A stretch of DNA of 64,000 nt from Paracoccus hibiscisoli. Lineage in GTDB: Bacteria; Pseudomonadota; Alphaproteobacteria; Rhodobacterales; Rhodobacteraceae. Under the pieces are notes generated by a model. The model did not search any database, was not told where the DNA came from, and worked only from the letters and a program-made list of their open reading frames with translations. The position numbers and the translations under genes were made by a program. Below, in pieces: positions 52,777-62,300 of the stretch; the first letter of the stretch is position 1, and every line of letters starts with the position of its first letter. Location of the stretch: the NCBI RefSeq assembly GCF_005048265.1, contig NZ_SUNH01000017.1, forward strand, positions 1 to 64,000. Reading direction: 5' to 3'.

Positions 52777-54375
52777 ATGCTGGGACCAAGCGGGCACGAG
52801 GACAGCTTTACGCGCGACAACCTGCCCCCAGAGGACGCTTGGCCGCGGATCGAGCTGGCCGGTTTCGACTATCCCGATTGGCTGAACGTGGGGGCGGAAC
52901 TGACGGATCGCATGGTCGATCGCGGGTTCGGCGACCGGGTGGCGCTGGTCGGCAACGGGCGGGCGCGGACCTATAAGGAACTGTCGGACTGGACCAACCG
53001 GCTGGCCCATGCGCTGGTCGCGGATTACGGGCTGCGGCCCGGCAACCGGGTGCTGATCCGGTCGGCGAACAACCCCGCGATGGTCGCCTGCTGGCTGGCC
53101 GCGACCAAGGCCGGGGCGGTGGTGGTGAACACCATGCCCATGCTGCGCGCCAAGGAGCTGCGCCAGATCATCGACAAGGCGCAGGTCGACCTGGCGCTGT
53201 GCGACACCCGCCTGATGGACGAGATGCAGGCCGCGGGGCCGGTGCCCATCGTGGGCTTTGACGGGACGGCCAACCACGACGCCGACCTGGACCGCGCGGC
53301 GCTGACGAAACCGGTGCGCTTCGATGCGGTGCGGACCGGGCGGGACGACGTGGCGCTGTTGGGGATGACCTCCGGATCGACGGGGGAACCCAAGGCCACG
53401 ATGCATTTCCATCGCGACCTGCTGATCATCGCCGACGGCTATGCGCGCGAGGTGCTGGGGGTGACGCCGGACGATGTCTTCGTCGGATCGCCGCCCTTGG
53501 CCTTCACGTTCGGGCTGGGCGGGCTGGCGGTGTTCCCGCTGCGCTTTGGGGCCAGCGCGGTGCTGCTGGAGAATGCGTCGCCCCCGAACCTGATCGAGAT
53601 CATCGAACGCCACCGCGCCACCGTCTGCGTGACCGCGCCCACGGCCTATCGGGTGATGCTGCGCGCGATGGATCAGGGGGCGGACCTGTCCAGCCTGCGC
53701 GTGGCGATCAGCGCGGGGGAAACCCTGCCCGCGCCCATCTGGCAGGACTGGCACGACCGCACGGGCAAGCCGATGCTGGACGGGATCGGCGCGACCGAGA
53801 TGCTGCACATCTTTCTGACCAACCGGCTGGACGACAGCCATCCGGGCTGCACCGGGCGGCCCGTGACCGGATACCGCGCGCGGATCGTCGATGACGCGGG
53901 CAAAGAGGTTCCGCGCGGAGAGCTGGGCCATCTGGCCGTCATCGGGCCCACGGGCTGCCGCTATCTGAACGATGCGCGGCAGGGGGATTACGTGCGGGAT
54001 GGCTGGAACCTGACCGGCGACACCTTCTGGCAGGATGCCGAGGGGCGGTTCCATTTCGCGGCCCGCTGCGACGACATCATCGTGTCCTCGGGCTATAACA
54101 TCGCCGGGCCGGATGTGGAGGCCGCGCTGCTGGCGCATCCGGACGTGCTGGAATGCGCGGTGATCGGCGCGCCCGACCCGGAACGCGGCCAGATCGTCGA
54201 GGCGCATGTGGTGCTGGCCCCCGGCGTGGTCCCCGACACCGCCACCGCAGAGCGGTTGCAGCGCTACGTCAAGGATGCGATCGCGCCCTTCAAATATCCC
54301 CGCCGGGTGGTGTTCTGCGACGCCCTGCCCAAGACCCAGACCGGCAAGATCCAGAGGTTCAGGCTGAAGCAATGA
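52777..54375 (+). CDS. 2-aminobenzoate/benzoate-type CoA ligase
   Basis: A 532-residue ANL ligase of the benzoate-CoA ligase group: ATP loop [75 protein letters not shown], and the C-terminal lysine in [27 protein letters not shown] is typical of aryl-CoA ligases. The ATG at 52777 (MLGPSGHED) has AGGGG at the right distance; the GTG three bases earlier does not. It activates anthranilate (or benzoate) for the flavoenzyme encoded at the head of the operon. Confidence 0.92.
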   Translation: MLGPSGHEDSFTRDNLPPEDAWPRIELAGFDYPDWLNVGAELTDRMVDRGFGDRVALVGNGRARTYKELSDWTNRLAHALVADYGLRPGNRVLIRSANNPAMVACWLAATKAGAVVVNTMPMLRAKELRQIIDKAQVDLALCDTRLMDEMQAAGPVPIVGFDGTANHDADLDRAALTKPVRFDAVRTGRDDVALLGMTSGSTGEPKATMHFHRDLLIIADGYAREVLGVTPDDVFVGSPPLAFTFGLGGLAVFPLRFGASAVLLENASPPNLIEIIERHRATVCVTAPTAYRVMLRAMDQGADLSSLRVAISAGETLPAPIWQDWHDRTGKPMLDGIGATEMLHIFLTNRLDDSHPGCTGRPVTGYRARIVDDAGKEVPRGELGHLAVIGPTGCRYLNDARQGDYVRDGWNLTGDTFWQDAEGRFHFAARCDDIIVSSGYNIAGPDVEAALLAHPDVLECAVIGAPDPERGQIVEAHVVLAPGVVPDTATAERLQRYVKDAIAPFKYPRRVVFCDALPKTQTGKIQRFRLKQ

Positions 54376-55193
54376 CCATCGACCCCGCTGAAGAAGGCGC
54401 CCGCATGTCGTTCGACGGGCGCATGTCCTATGGCGATTATCTGGGGCTGGACCGGCTGCTGACGGCCCAAGCCCCCCTGTCGGACGCGCATGACGAGATG
54501 CTGTTCATCATCCAGCACCAGACGTCTGAATTGTGGATGAAGCTGGCGCTGCTGGAGATGGGGGCGGCACGCAAGCGGATCGCGTTGGGCGACCTGCGCC
54601 CCGCCTTCAAGATGCTGACCCGCGTGGCGCGGATCATGGAGCAGCTGAATTCGGCCTGGGACGTGCTGCGCACCATGACGCCGTCGGAATACTCGACCTT
54701 TCGCCCCGCTTTAGCCGAAAGCAGCGGGTTCCAGTCGCATCAGTACCGGATGATCGAATTCGTCGCGGGCAACCGCAACATGGCGATGATCGCGCCCCAT
54801 GCGCATCGCCCCGACCTGGCGGATGCCCTGCGGGAGGAGGCGGCGCGGCCGTCGCTGTATGATGAGGTGCTGGGACGGCTGCGGGCGGCGGGGTTCGATG
54901 TGGCGGCGCGCACGGCGCTGGACGCGCCCCATGCGCCGGACGCGGCGGCGCGGGCGGCCTGGGCCGAGGTCTATCGCGATCCGGCGCGGTATTGGGAGCT
55001 GTATGAGCTGGCTGAGAAGCTGGTCGATTTCGAGGATTACTTTCGCCGCTGGCGGTTCAACCATGTGACGACGGTGGAGCGGATCATCGGCTTCAAGCGC
55101 GGATCGGGGGGCACGTCAGGGGTGAACTATCTGCGGCGGATGCTGGACGTGGTCTTGTTTCCCGACCTGTGGGAGCTGCGGACCGAGCTGTAA
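54372..55193 (+). CDS. kynA: Tryptophan 2,3-dioxygenase
   Basis: A 273-residue haem enzyme with [20 protein letters not shown] (substrate-site His), [12 protein letters not shown] (Arg contacting the carboxylate), the proximal haem ligand H231 in [13 protein letters not shown], and [12 protein letters not shown]. It opens the indole ring of tryptophan to N-formylkynurenine. Its start overlaps the CoA ligase stop, so tryptophan cleavage and anthranilate activation are transcribed together. Kynurenine formamidase and kynureninase are not in the window and must lie elsewhere. Confidence 0.96.
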   Translation: MTIDPAEEGARMSFDGRMSYGDYLGLDRLLTAQAPLSDAHDEMLFIIQHQTSELWMKLALLEMGAARKRIALGDLRPAFKMLTRVARIMEQLNSAWDVLRTMTPSEYSTFRPALAESSGFQSHQYRMIEFVAGNRNMAMIAPHAHRPDLADALREEAARPSLYDEVLGRLRAAGFDVAARTALDAPHAPDAAARAAWAEVYRDPARYWELYELAEKLVDFEDYFRRWRFNHVTTVERIIGFKRGSGGTSGVNYLRRMLDVVLFPDLWELRTEL

Positions 55194-55201
55194 GGGGGGC
55201 G

Positions 55202-55276
55202 GACGGCCGCGCCTGACCGGCCCTGACGGGCCGGGGTCGCGGCCGTCGGTGGCGCCCGGACCTGCGGTCCGGGCGC
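55202..55276. terminator. Double terminator hairpin between kynA and the acetyltransferase gene
   Basis: An outer stem GACGGCCGCG/CGCGGCCGTC encloses CCGGCCC/GGGCCGG (55202-55247), followed by the 11-bp stem GCGCCCGGACC-TGC-GGTCCGGGCGC (55252-55276). The two genes are convergent, so this serves both. Confidence 0.75.
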
Positions 55277-55290
55277 GGTCGGTTCCTGGG

Positions 55291-56010
55291 TCAGGCGGCG
55301 GGGCCGTAACAGGCGTAGCTGCCGGCGATGGTGAAGCCGAGGTTGGCATAGGTGGACTGGGCGGTCGTGTTGGCGCAGCTGACGGCCAGGCCGATGCGCG
55401 TGGCGCCCAGGTCCTGCGCCCAGAGCGCAGCTTGGCGCATCATCCATCCGGCGAGGCCCTGACGGCGGAAGGCGGGCAGGACTTCGACCGCGTGGACCAT
55501 CGCGGTCCGGTCGTGCAGCGCGACAAAGCCCGCGCCCGCGGCGCGGTCGCGAATGCGGCCCAGCAGGGCGGCCTTGGGCTGGGGCACGCGGTCCATCACG
55601 GCTTGGCGGGCGGGGGTGATGTTGCCGGCGGCCCAGATCTGGCGCTGGATCGCCAGGGGGGGCCAGATGGCAAAGGCGGTGACCGGGGGGATCGGCCGGT
55701 CGGTCAGCGCGGCGACGGGCGCGGCCATGACCAGCGTCGGGATATGGGCGGTCAGGCCGCGCGCAGTCAGGGCGGCGATCAGGTCGACCTCATCGTCCCA
55801 GGCACGGAACAGCGGCGGTTGGCCCCAGGCGGCATGCTGCGCGCAGGCGGCGTCGATATCCGCCTGCGTCCAGCGACCGACCGCGATGGCCGAGCTGACA
55901 CGCCCGCCCGCCCCCGCACCCCGCCCGACCAGGAACCCGCCGCAGCGGAGGGTTTCGGCGGCGGACCAGGTCGCCTCGAAGGCGGCGGCCAGGGCGGGGT
56001 CCGGCCTCAC
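55291..56010 (-). CDS. GNAT-family N-acetyltransferase
   Basis: A 239-residue protein with a C-terminal GNAT domain: VHAVEVLPAFRRQGLAGWMM is the acetyl-CoA loop (R-x-x-G-x-G/A type), followed by LAVSCANTTAQSTYANLGF. The N-terminal half is divergent and may bind the substrate. The GTG start overlaps the TGA of the upstream MoaB-like gene (GTGA). The substrate is unknown. Confidence 0.85.
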   Translation of the reverse strand: MRPDPALAAAFEATWSAAETLRCGGFLVGRGAGAGGRVSSAIAVGRWTQADIDAACAQHAAWGQPPLFRAWDDEVDLIAALTARGLTAHIPTLVMAAPVAALTDRPIPPVTAFAIWPPLAIQRQIWAAGNITPARQAVMDRVPQPKAALLGRIRDRAAGAGFVALHDRTAMVHAVEVLPAFRRQGLAGWMMRQAALWAQDLGATRIGLAVSCANTTAQSTYANLGFTIAGSYACYGPAA

Positions 56011-56747
56011 AGCCCGATGCGGGCGCGCAGCGCGGCCATCGCCTGATCGACGCGGGTGGCATCCAGCCCCCGCACGACCAGGTTCGTGCCCCAGCCCGTG
56101 TCGTCGCGGAAGGGATATGACCCCAGCGACAGGTCGGCGTAATCGGCGGCGACGGCCTTCAGGTCCTCGGCCACCTCGCTTTCGCCGCGGCGGACCTCGA
56201 CGGTCAGGGATTGCACCGGGCGGCCCACGGGCAGCTGCGGGATCAGCCAGGCGACCATGGCGCGGAACACCTCCGGCACCCCGGCCATCACATGGGTCGC
56301 GCCGATGGAAAAGCCGGGCGCGGCCGAGACGGCATTGTCGATCAGCGTGGCGCCGACCGGGATGCGGGCCATGCGCAGGCGGTTCTCGTTCAGCTCGACC
56401 CCCATGCGCGCGCAGCGGTCGGCCAGCAGGGCGCGGGCGCGGTCGTTGATCTCGACCGTGGTGCCATGGGCAACGGCCACGGCATCGGCGGTGATGTCGT
56501 CATGCGTGGGGCCGATGCCGCCCGATGTGAACAACAGATCGTAGGCACCCCCCAGGGTCCGGTCCAGCGCGCGGATCGCGTCGACGATGCGGTCGGGATG
56601 GTCAGCCACGACGCGGATCTCCTGGAGGTCGATGCCGGTGGCGGTCAGCACCTGGGCCAGGTGATGGGCGTTCCCTTCGCGGGTGCGGCCCGACAGGATC
56701 TCGTCGCCGATGACCAGGATGGCGGCTGTGGGGTTGTCGGACTGCAT
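56007..56747 (-). CDS. CinA-type molybdopterin-binding domain protein
   Basis: A 246-residue protein with the MoaB/Mog fold: ILVIGDEILSGRTREGNAHHL, LLFTSGGIGPTHDDITADAVA and FSIGATHVMAGVPEVFRAMV. This is the N-terminal domain of CinA without the C-terminal NMN amidohydrolase. Such stand-alone proteins are annotated competence/damage-inducible protein A, but their role (nucleotide pyrophosphatase-like) is uncertain. GGGAG precedes the ATG. It is in an operon with the GNAT gene. Confidence 0.92.
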   Translation of the reverse strand: MQSDNPTAAILVIGDEILSGRTREGNAHHLAQVLTATGIDLQEIRVVADHPDRIVDAIRALDRTLGGAYDLLFTSGGIGPTHDDITADAVAVAHGTTVEINDRARALLADRCARMGVELNENRLRMARIPVGATLIDNAVSAAPGFSIGATHVMAGVPEVFRAMVAWLIPQLPVGRPVQSLTVEVRRGESEVAEDLKAVAADYADLSLGSYPFRDDTGWGTNLVVRGLDATRVDQAMAALRARIGL

Positions 56748-56849
56748 GAGGCTCTCCCTTGGGTGTGGCGCTTCATCTATGCCTGCGGGCGGGGCTGGAA
56801 CAAGTGGGCGCGCGTCTCTATCTAGGGCGGCAGACAGAAAGGATCAGCG

Positions 56850-57647
56850 ATGGATGAAGGCCGTATCACGAGGGAAGGCATCCGCCTGCACATGCCCGGG
56901 GATTTCGCAGGCATGCGGGCGGCGGGCGCCCTGGCCGCGCGGATCCTGGACGAGGTGGGGCCGATGGTCGCACCGGGCGTCACCACCGGCGCGCTGGACG
57001 ATTTCATCCGCAACCGGGTGACCGAGCTGGGCGCGACATCGGCGACGATCGGCTATCGCGGATACCAGCATGCCAGCTGCATCAGCGTGAACCATGTGGT
57101 GTGCCACGGCATCCCGGGCGACAAGAACCTCAAGGACGGCGACATCCTGAACATCGACGTGACGGTGATCCTGGACGGATGGTTCGGCGATACCAGCCGG
57201 ATGTATGTGGCGGGCAAGCCGTCACTCAAGGCGCAGCGGCTGCTGCAGGTGACCCATGACGCGCTGATGAAGGGAATCGAGGCCGTGCGCCCCGGCGCGA
57301 CCTTCGGCGATATCGGCGCGGCGATCCAGACCTATGCCGAGGAACGCCGCATGTCCGTCGTGCGCGATTTCTGCGGCCACGGGATCGGGCGGGTGTTCCA
57401 TTCGCCGCCCAACGTGCTGCATTTCGGGCGCGCGGGCAAAGGGCCGGTGCTGGAGGAGGGGATGTTCTTCACGATCGAGCCGATGATCAACCTCGGCCGC
57501 CCGGAAACCAAGGTGCTGGCCGATGACTGGACGGCGGTGACGCGGGACAAGTCGCTGTCGGCGCAGTTCGAACATTCGATCGGCGTCACGGCGGATGGCT
57601 GCGAGATCTTCACCCCGTCGGACAGGTTCTTCCCCGACCTGTCCTGA
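56850..57647 (+). CDS. map: Type I methionine aminopeptidase
   Basis: A 265-residue enzyme with the pita-bread metal ligands: D in LNIDVTVILDGWFGDTSRM, H in CGHGIGRVFHSPPNVLHFG, E in FFTIEPMINLG and E in SAQFEHSIGVT, with the substrate His in VVCHGIPGD. It removes initiator methionine and is essential. AAAGGA lies upstream of the ATG. The short N-terminus before GIRLHMPGDFAGM is usual for proteobacterial type Ia forms. Confidence 0.97.
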   Translation: MDEGRITREGIRLHMPGDFAGMRAAGALAARILDEVGPMVAPGVTTGALDDFIRNRVTELGATSATIGYRGYQHASCISVNHVVCHGIPGDKNLKDGDILNIDVTVILDGWFGDTSRMYVAGKPSLKAQRLLQVTHDALMKGIEAVRPGATFGDIGAAIQTYAEERRMSVVRDFCGHGIGRVFHSPPNVLHFGRAGKGPVLEEGMFFTIEPMINLGRPETKVLADDWTAVTRDKSLSAQFEHSIGVTADGCEIFTPSDRFFPDLS

Positions 57648-57801
57648 CCAGTTGCGTCCCGCGGTGGCCGGGGGCGCTCCGCCCCCCGGACCCCCCGGCC
57701 GTCGCGCCAGCACGACAGGCACGCAACACCGGCAAGGCGTCCTCCGCCCCAGGGGGCCCGGGGGGTGGAACCCCCCGGTCATCGCGGGACGCAATTGGTC
57801 A
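57645..57801. repeat. Inverted pair of repeat elements at the ends of map and yqgE
   Basis: The sequence TGACCAGTTGCGTCCCGCGG at 57645 and its near-copy TGACCAATTGCGTCCCGCGA read from 57801 on the minus strand each begin with the stop codon of a convergent gene and continue into a CCGGGGG...CCCCCGG hairpin. The likeness extends about 50 bp on each side. Together they form an imperfect 157-bp palindrome holding two opposed terminators. Confidence 0.75.
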
Positions 57802-58407
57802 GGCGCGCCCGGCGGCCGCCGACAGCAGCGACGGATCGATCCCCTGCGCCCGCAGCGCCCTCTGCCACTTGTCCGCATGCGACAGATCAAAGATCAGATC
57901 GTCCGCTCCCTCTCCGGTCAGCCAGCCATTGGCCAACATCTCGGTTTCCAGCTGTCCCGGCCCCCAGCCCGCATAGCCCAGGGCCAGCACTGCAGGCTCG
58001 GGGCCCTGTCCCTGGGCCAGATCCATCAGGATGTCGCGCGTCGTGGTCATGGCCAGGGCCTGGCCGATCCGCAGCCGCCCCTCGGGGTCCTGCCCGTGTT
58101 CGGCGACCTTGTGCAGCACGAAACCGCGCCCCGGCTCGACCGGGCCGCCAAAGCGGATCTCGATCGGGCGGGCATCCTCGTCCGCCTCGATGCCCAGCTG
58201 CTCCAGCAGGTCGGAAAAGCCGATCTCGGGCAGGGGACGGTTCAGCACCAGCCCCATCGCCCCCTCGTCCGAATGCGCGCAGACCAGCACCACCGACCGC
58301 TCGAATCGCGGATCGCTCATGCCGGGCATCGCGATCAGGATCTTGCCGGTCAGGTTCTGGACCGGTTGAGCGTGATCATAGGCAGGGTCGCGGGGGGTAC
58401 TGGTCAT
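57799..58407 (-). CDS. YqgE/AlgH family protein
   Basis: A 202-residue single-domain protein with the family motifs NLTGKILIAMPGMSDPRFERS, HSDEGAMGLVLNRPL, RFGGPVEPGRGFVLH and ALGYAGWGPGQLETEM, and LLGDGWL-like MLANGWLTGEGADDLIF. The family's biochemical function is unknown (E. coli YqgE, AlgH). Two tandem ATGs are present; the second, 5 nt from AAGGAG, is better placed than the first. It shares an inverted terminator repeat with map. Confidence 0.95.
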   Translation of the reverse strand: MTSTPRDPAYDHAQPVQNLTGKILIAMPGMSDPRFERSVVLVCAHSDEGAMGLVLNRPLPEIGFSDLLEQLGIEADEDARPIEIRFGGPVEPGRGFVLHKVAEHGQDPEGRLRIGQALAMTTTRDILMDLAQGQGPEPAVLALGYAGWGPGQLETEMLANGWLTGEGADDLIFDLSHADKWQRALRAQGIDPSLLSAAAGRA

Positions 58408-58509
58408 CATGTCTCCTTTTCATGACAGATCGGTGCCGCGCCCGGATGTTGCAACCCCTGCGCGCGATTGTGACTTTCCGGACAGGCCGGGCGGCGGCTA
58501 GGACAGGGC

Positions 58510-59334
58510 ATGACCCATGCCCCCCGCCTGCCCCTTGCCCCAACGCTGATCTGGGCACTGATGCTGCCCATAGCCAGCCTGGCCCAGACCGTGCCCGCCC
58601 CGCTGGACGACCTGCCGCCGGGCCTGCAGGCGGCGCGGCTGCTGCCCGGCTGGACCGATCCGACCGGCGCGCGCATCCTGGCGCTGGAGCTGGTGCTGGA
58701 ACCGGGGTGGAAGACCTATTGGCGCAGCCCCGGCGATACCGGCCTGCCGCCGCATCTGGACTGGACCGGGTCGGGCAATCTGGACCATGTGACGCTGCAC
58801 TGGCCCGCCCCGCAGGCCATCCGCTCGGGCGAGGTGCTGGAGATGGGGTATCACGACCACCTGGTCCTGCCGCTGACGGCGCATCCGGTCGACCCCGGCC
58901 AGCGGGTCGATATCCGCGCCCGGATTGATCTGGGCCTGTGCAAGGACATCTGCGTGCCCGCAGGCCTGGACCTGACGGCGCCGCCCGCCGGTGACGCCCC
59001 TGATCCGCGCATCACGGACGCCCTGGCCCTGGCGCCCGAACCGCGCGACGACAGCCCGGCCTGCCATGTCACGCCACTGGCGGACGGCATGCGCGTCGCC
59101 ATGGACCTGCCCCCGCAGGGCGCGACCCTGGCCGCGATCGAGCTGACCGACAGCCCGGACGTCTGGGTTTCGGGCGCCGATATCACCGACGGGCCCACGG
59201 GCCCGCAGGCGGTGGTCGAGATGGTCGGCCCGACCGGCGCGCCCTTTGATCTGGACCGGCAGGCGCTGCGCCTGACGGTCATTCCGGCCGATGACGGCCC
59301 CGCGACCGAATCAACGGGCTGCGCGCCGGGCTGA
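58510..59334 (+). CDS. Periplasmic DsbD N-terminal domain-like protein
   Basis: A 274-residue protein with a signal peptide (WALMLPIASLA|QT) and a DsbD-alpha-like immunoglobulin-type domain: GWKTYWRSPGDTGLPPHLDW, VLEMGYHDHLVLPL, and the redox motif LGLCKDICVPAGLDL with the two reactive-type cysteines. It has no membrane part, so it would need a separate transmembrane partner such as CcdA or ScsB. The 3' end overlaps the RND permease gene by 24 bp on the other strand. Confidence 0.88.
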   Translation: MTHAPRLPLAPTLIWALMLPIASLAQTVPAPLDDLPPGLQAARLLPGWTDPTGARILALELVLEPGWKTYWRSPGDTGLPPHLDWTGSGNLDHVTLHWPAPQAIRSGEVLEMGYHDHLVLPLTAHPVDPGQRVDIRARIDLGLCKDICVPAGLDLTAPPAGDAPDPRITDALALAPEPRDDSPACHVTPLADGMRVAMDLPPQGATLAAIELTDSPDVWVSGADITDGPTGPQAVVEMVGPTGAPFDLDRQALRLTVIPADDGPATESTGCAPG

Positions 59335-62300
59335 GCCCGCCCCCGCCGCCACCAGAATCACCGCCAGCACCGCCAGATAGCTCAGCAGCGCCCCGCCCCC
59401 CGTCGCCGCCAGCGGCCACCAGTCGGGCACCGCCAGCCCCATCGCGGGCAGCACCGTCGCGGGCCCCAGCACCACGACCAGCGCAACGGCCGCCGCGGCC
59501 GCCGCGCCACGCATCACCCCGCGCAGCGGACCGTCGCGCAGGCTGCGGCGGAACCCCTGCCGCGCGCGGGCCAGATCGGCCCCCACGGCCAGCACCGCAG
59601 GCACCACCAGCAGCACCAGCACCATCCCGAACCCCAGCCCAAAGGCCAGCGTCACCACCGTGGGCTTGAGGAACAGCGCCTGAGACGAGCGTTCGTACAG
59701 CAGCGGCGCCAGCCCCAGAACCGTGGTGGCGGTGGTCAGCAGCACCGGCCGGAACCGGTCGGCCACCGCGTCCAGGATCGCGGGGCGCAGGCCGCGGTCG
59801 CGCGCATAGGCGTCCACGGTCGAGATCAGCACGATGGAATCGTTGATGATGATCCCCGACATGCCGATCAGCCCCACGACGGAAAAGAGGCTCATCGGCA
59901 GCGACCAGGCCGCATGGCCCCAGACCGCGCCGATCAGCCCGAAGGGAATGACCGACATCACTACCAGCGGCCGCGTCCAGCTGGCAAAGATCCAGGCCAG
60001 CACCATATAGATCCCGGTCAGCGCCAGCGCAAAGCCGATCAGCGCCTCGGACAGGAACTCGCGCTCCTGCTGGGCCAGGCCGGTGACGTCATAGGTGACG
60101 CCGAATTCGGCGGCGATGTCGGGCAGCAGGCGGGTCTGCAGATCGGCGGTGATCGCCGCCGCCCGCGCCGGGTCGTCGCCCGAGATGTCGCCGGTGACGG
60201 TGATCATCCGCTCTCCGTTCTCGCGGCGCACGACCGAGAACCCGGCCTCGGTCCCCACGGTGACGATATCGGCCAGGGGCACCCAGGCCCCCGACGCGGT
60301 GCGCATCTGCATGCGGTCCAGAAAATCGGCGCGGCGGTCATCTTCGGCCAGCTCGACGGTGATGGCGCCGGTGCGCGTGCCTTCGGGCCAGGTGGCGGCC
60401 TCGATGCCGCCAAGGCGCTGGCGCAATTCGCGCGCCAGGGCGTCGGTGGTGAACCCCAAGGCCTCGCCCTGGGGCGTCAGGCGCAGCGCCAGCTCATCCT
60501 TGTCGTAATCCAGCGTGTCCTCCAGCGCGGACACCTCTGGCGCCTCGGCCAGCCGCGCCTTCAGCGCCTCGGCGGCGGCCTTCAGCGTCGCGGAATCCGC
60601 CCCCGTCATCAGCACCGAGATCGCATCGCCCCCCGGCCCCGACCGGCCGCCGCGAAAGCTGATCGTCTCCAGCTGCGGGTCGGTGGGCATCGCCTCCTGC
60701 AGGGCGGCGACCAGCTCGAAACTGGAATAGGGGCGGAAATCGGGGTCGATCAGCTCCATCTGGACGGCGCCCAGCAGGTCGGCATCCTTGGTCTCGGCCC
60801 CCGGCAGGGGACGGCCGGCATTGCCGCCGATCTGGGTCATCACATGGGTCAGCGGGCTGATGCCGTATTCGGCCTCATACTCGGCCGCGACCCGGTCCAC
60901 GGCCTCCTGCACCAGGCCCATGACGCGCAGGGTATCATCGCGGGACGCACCCTCCAGCATGGCGAAATTGCCCGACACGCTGCCCTGTTCGGGCGAATCG
61001 AAGAACCGCCACGGCACCGACCCGCTGATCAGCGCCGAGGCCGACCAGGCAAAGCCCACCATGACCAGCGCCAGCACCGGATAGCGCGCGACCAGCACCA
61101 GCCGCGCCACGGGCCGCACCACCCCCGCCACAAAGCGGTCCAGCCAGCGGTTCACCCAGATCGAGGGCCGGTCATACCAGCGGTCTTTGGCCTGATGCGC
61201 CAGCGCGTGCGCCATGTGGTTGGGCAGGACCAGGAAACATTCGACCAGGGATGCCACCAGCACCAGGATCACCGTCAGCGGAATGTCCGACACCAGCGAT
61301 CCGAACTGTCCGCCGATCAGCACCAGCCCGGCGAAGGCGATGATCGTGGTCAGGGTCGATGCGATGACCGGCGCGGCCATCGCCCCGGCCGCGCGTTCGG
61401 CGGCCAGCTTGGGCGCCTCGCCCAGCTTGCGGGCGCGGTAATCGGCATGCTCGCCCACCACGATGGCGTCGTCCACGATGATGCCCAGCGTCAGGATCAG
61501 CGCAAACAGCGAGATCATGTTGATCGTCATGCCCACCGCATACATCAGCGCCACCGCCGCCAGCAGCGCCGCGGGAATCCCCGCCGCGACCCAGATCGCC
61601 GTGCGCGCGTTCAGGAACAGGAACAGCAGCCCCACCACCAGCGCCAACCCCAGCAGCGCATTGTCCAACAGCAGCGCCAGCCGGGCCGAGATCTGTTCCG
61701 CCCGCGCCCGCACCAGCTCGGCCGTGACGCCCTGCGGCAGGGTCGGGGCCAGCGCATCGACCGCCGCCTGCACATCCTGCTGCATGCCGATCGCATCGCC
61801 CGAGGCGCTGCGCTGGACCGAGATCGTGACCGCCGGATTGCCGTCGACGAAATAGGCCACGCCCCGGTCGATGCCCGTGTCGCGGACCTGCGCCACGTCG
61901 CCGATGGTCAGCTGGGTGCCGTCGGGCAGCGCGGTCAGGACCAGATCCGCGACCTGCGCGGGGGTGCGCGTCTCGGCCCCCGTGCGCACGCGGGACAGGC
62001 CCGATGCCACATCGCCGGCAGGCGTGGGCGCCGCGGCGGCGGCGATGGTCGCGGCGATCTGGTCCAGCGTGATGTCATGGCGCACCAGATCGGCCATGCG
62101 CAGCTCGACCAGGGTTTCGGGGGCCGACAGGCCGGTGACGCTCAGCCGGGTGACGCCGCGCGCATAGAGGCGGTTCGTCAGGTCATCCGCGATACGGCCC
62201 AGCTGGTCCAGGCCGACCGGCCCCGAGATCACCACATCGGTCACCGAATCGCGCCAGGCGCGGCGGGTGACCTCGGGGGTCTCGGCGCCGTCGGGCAGGT

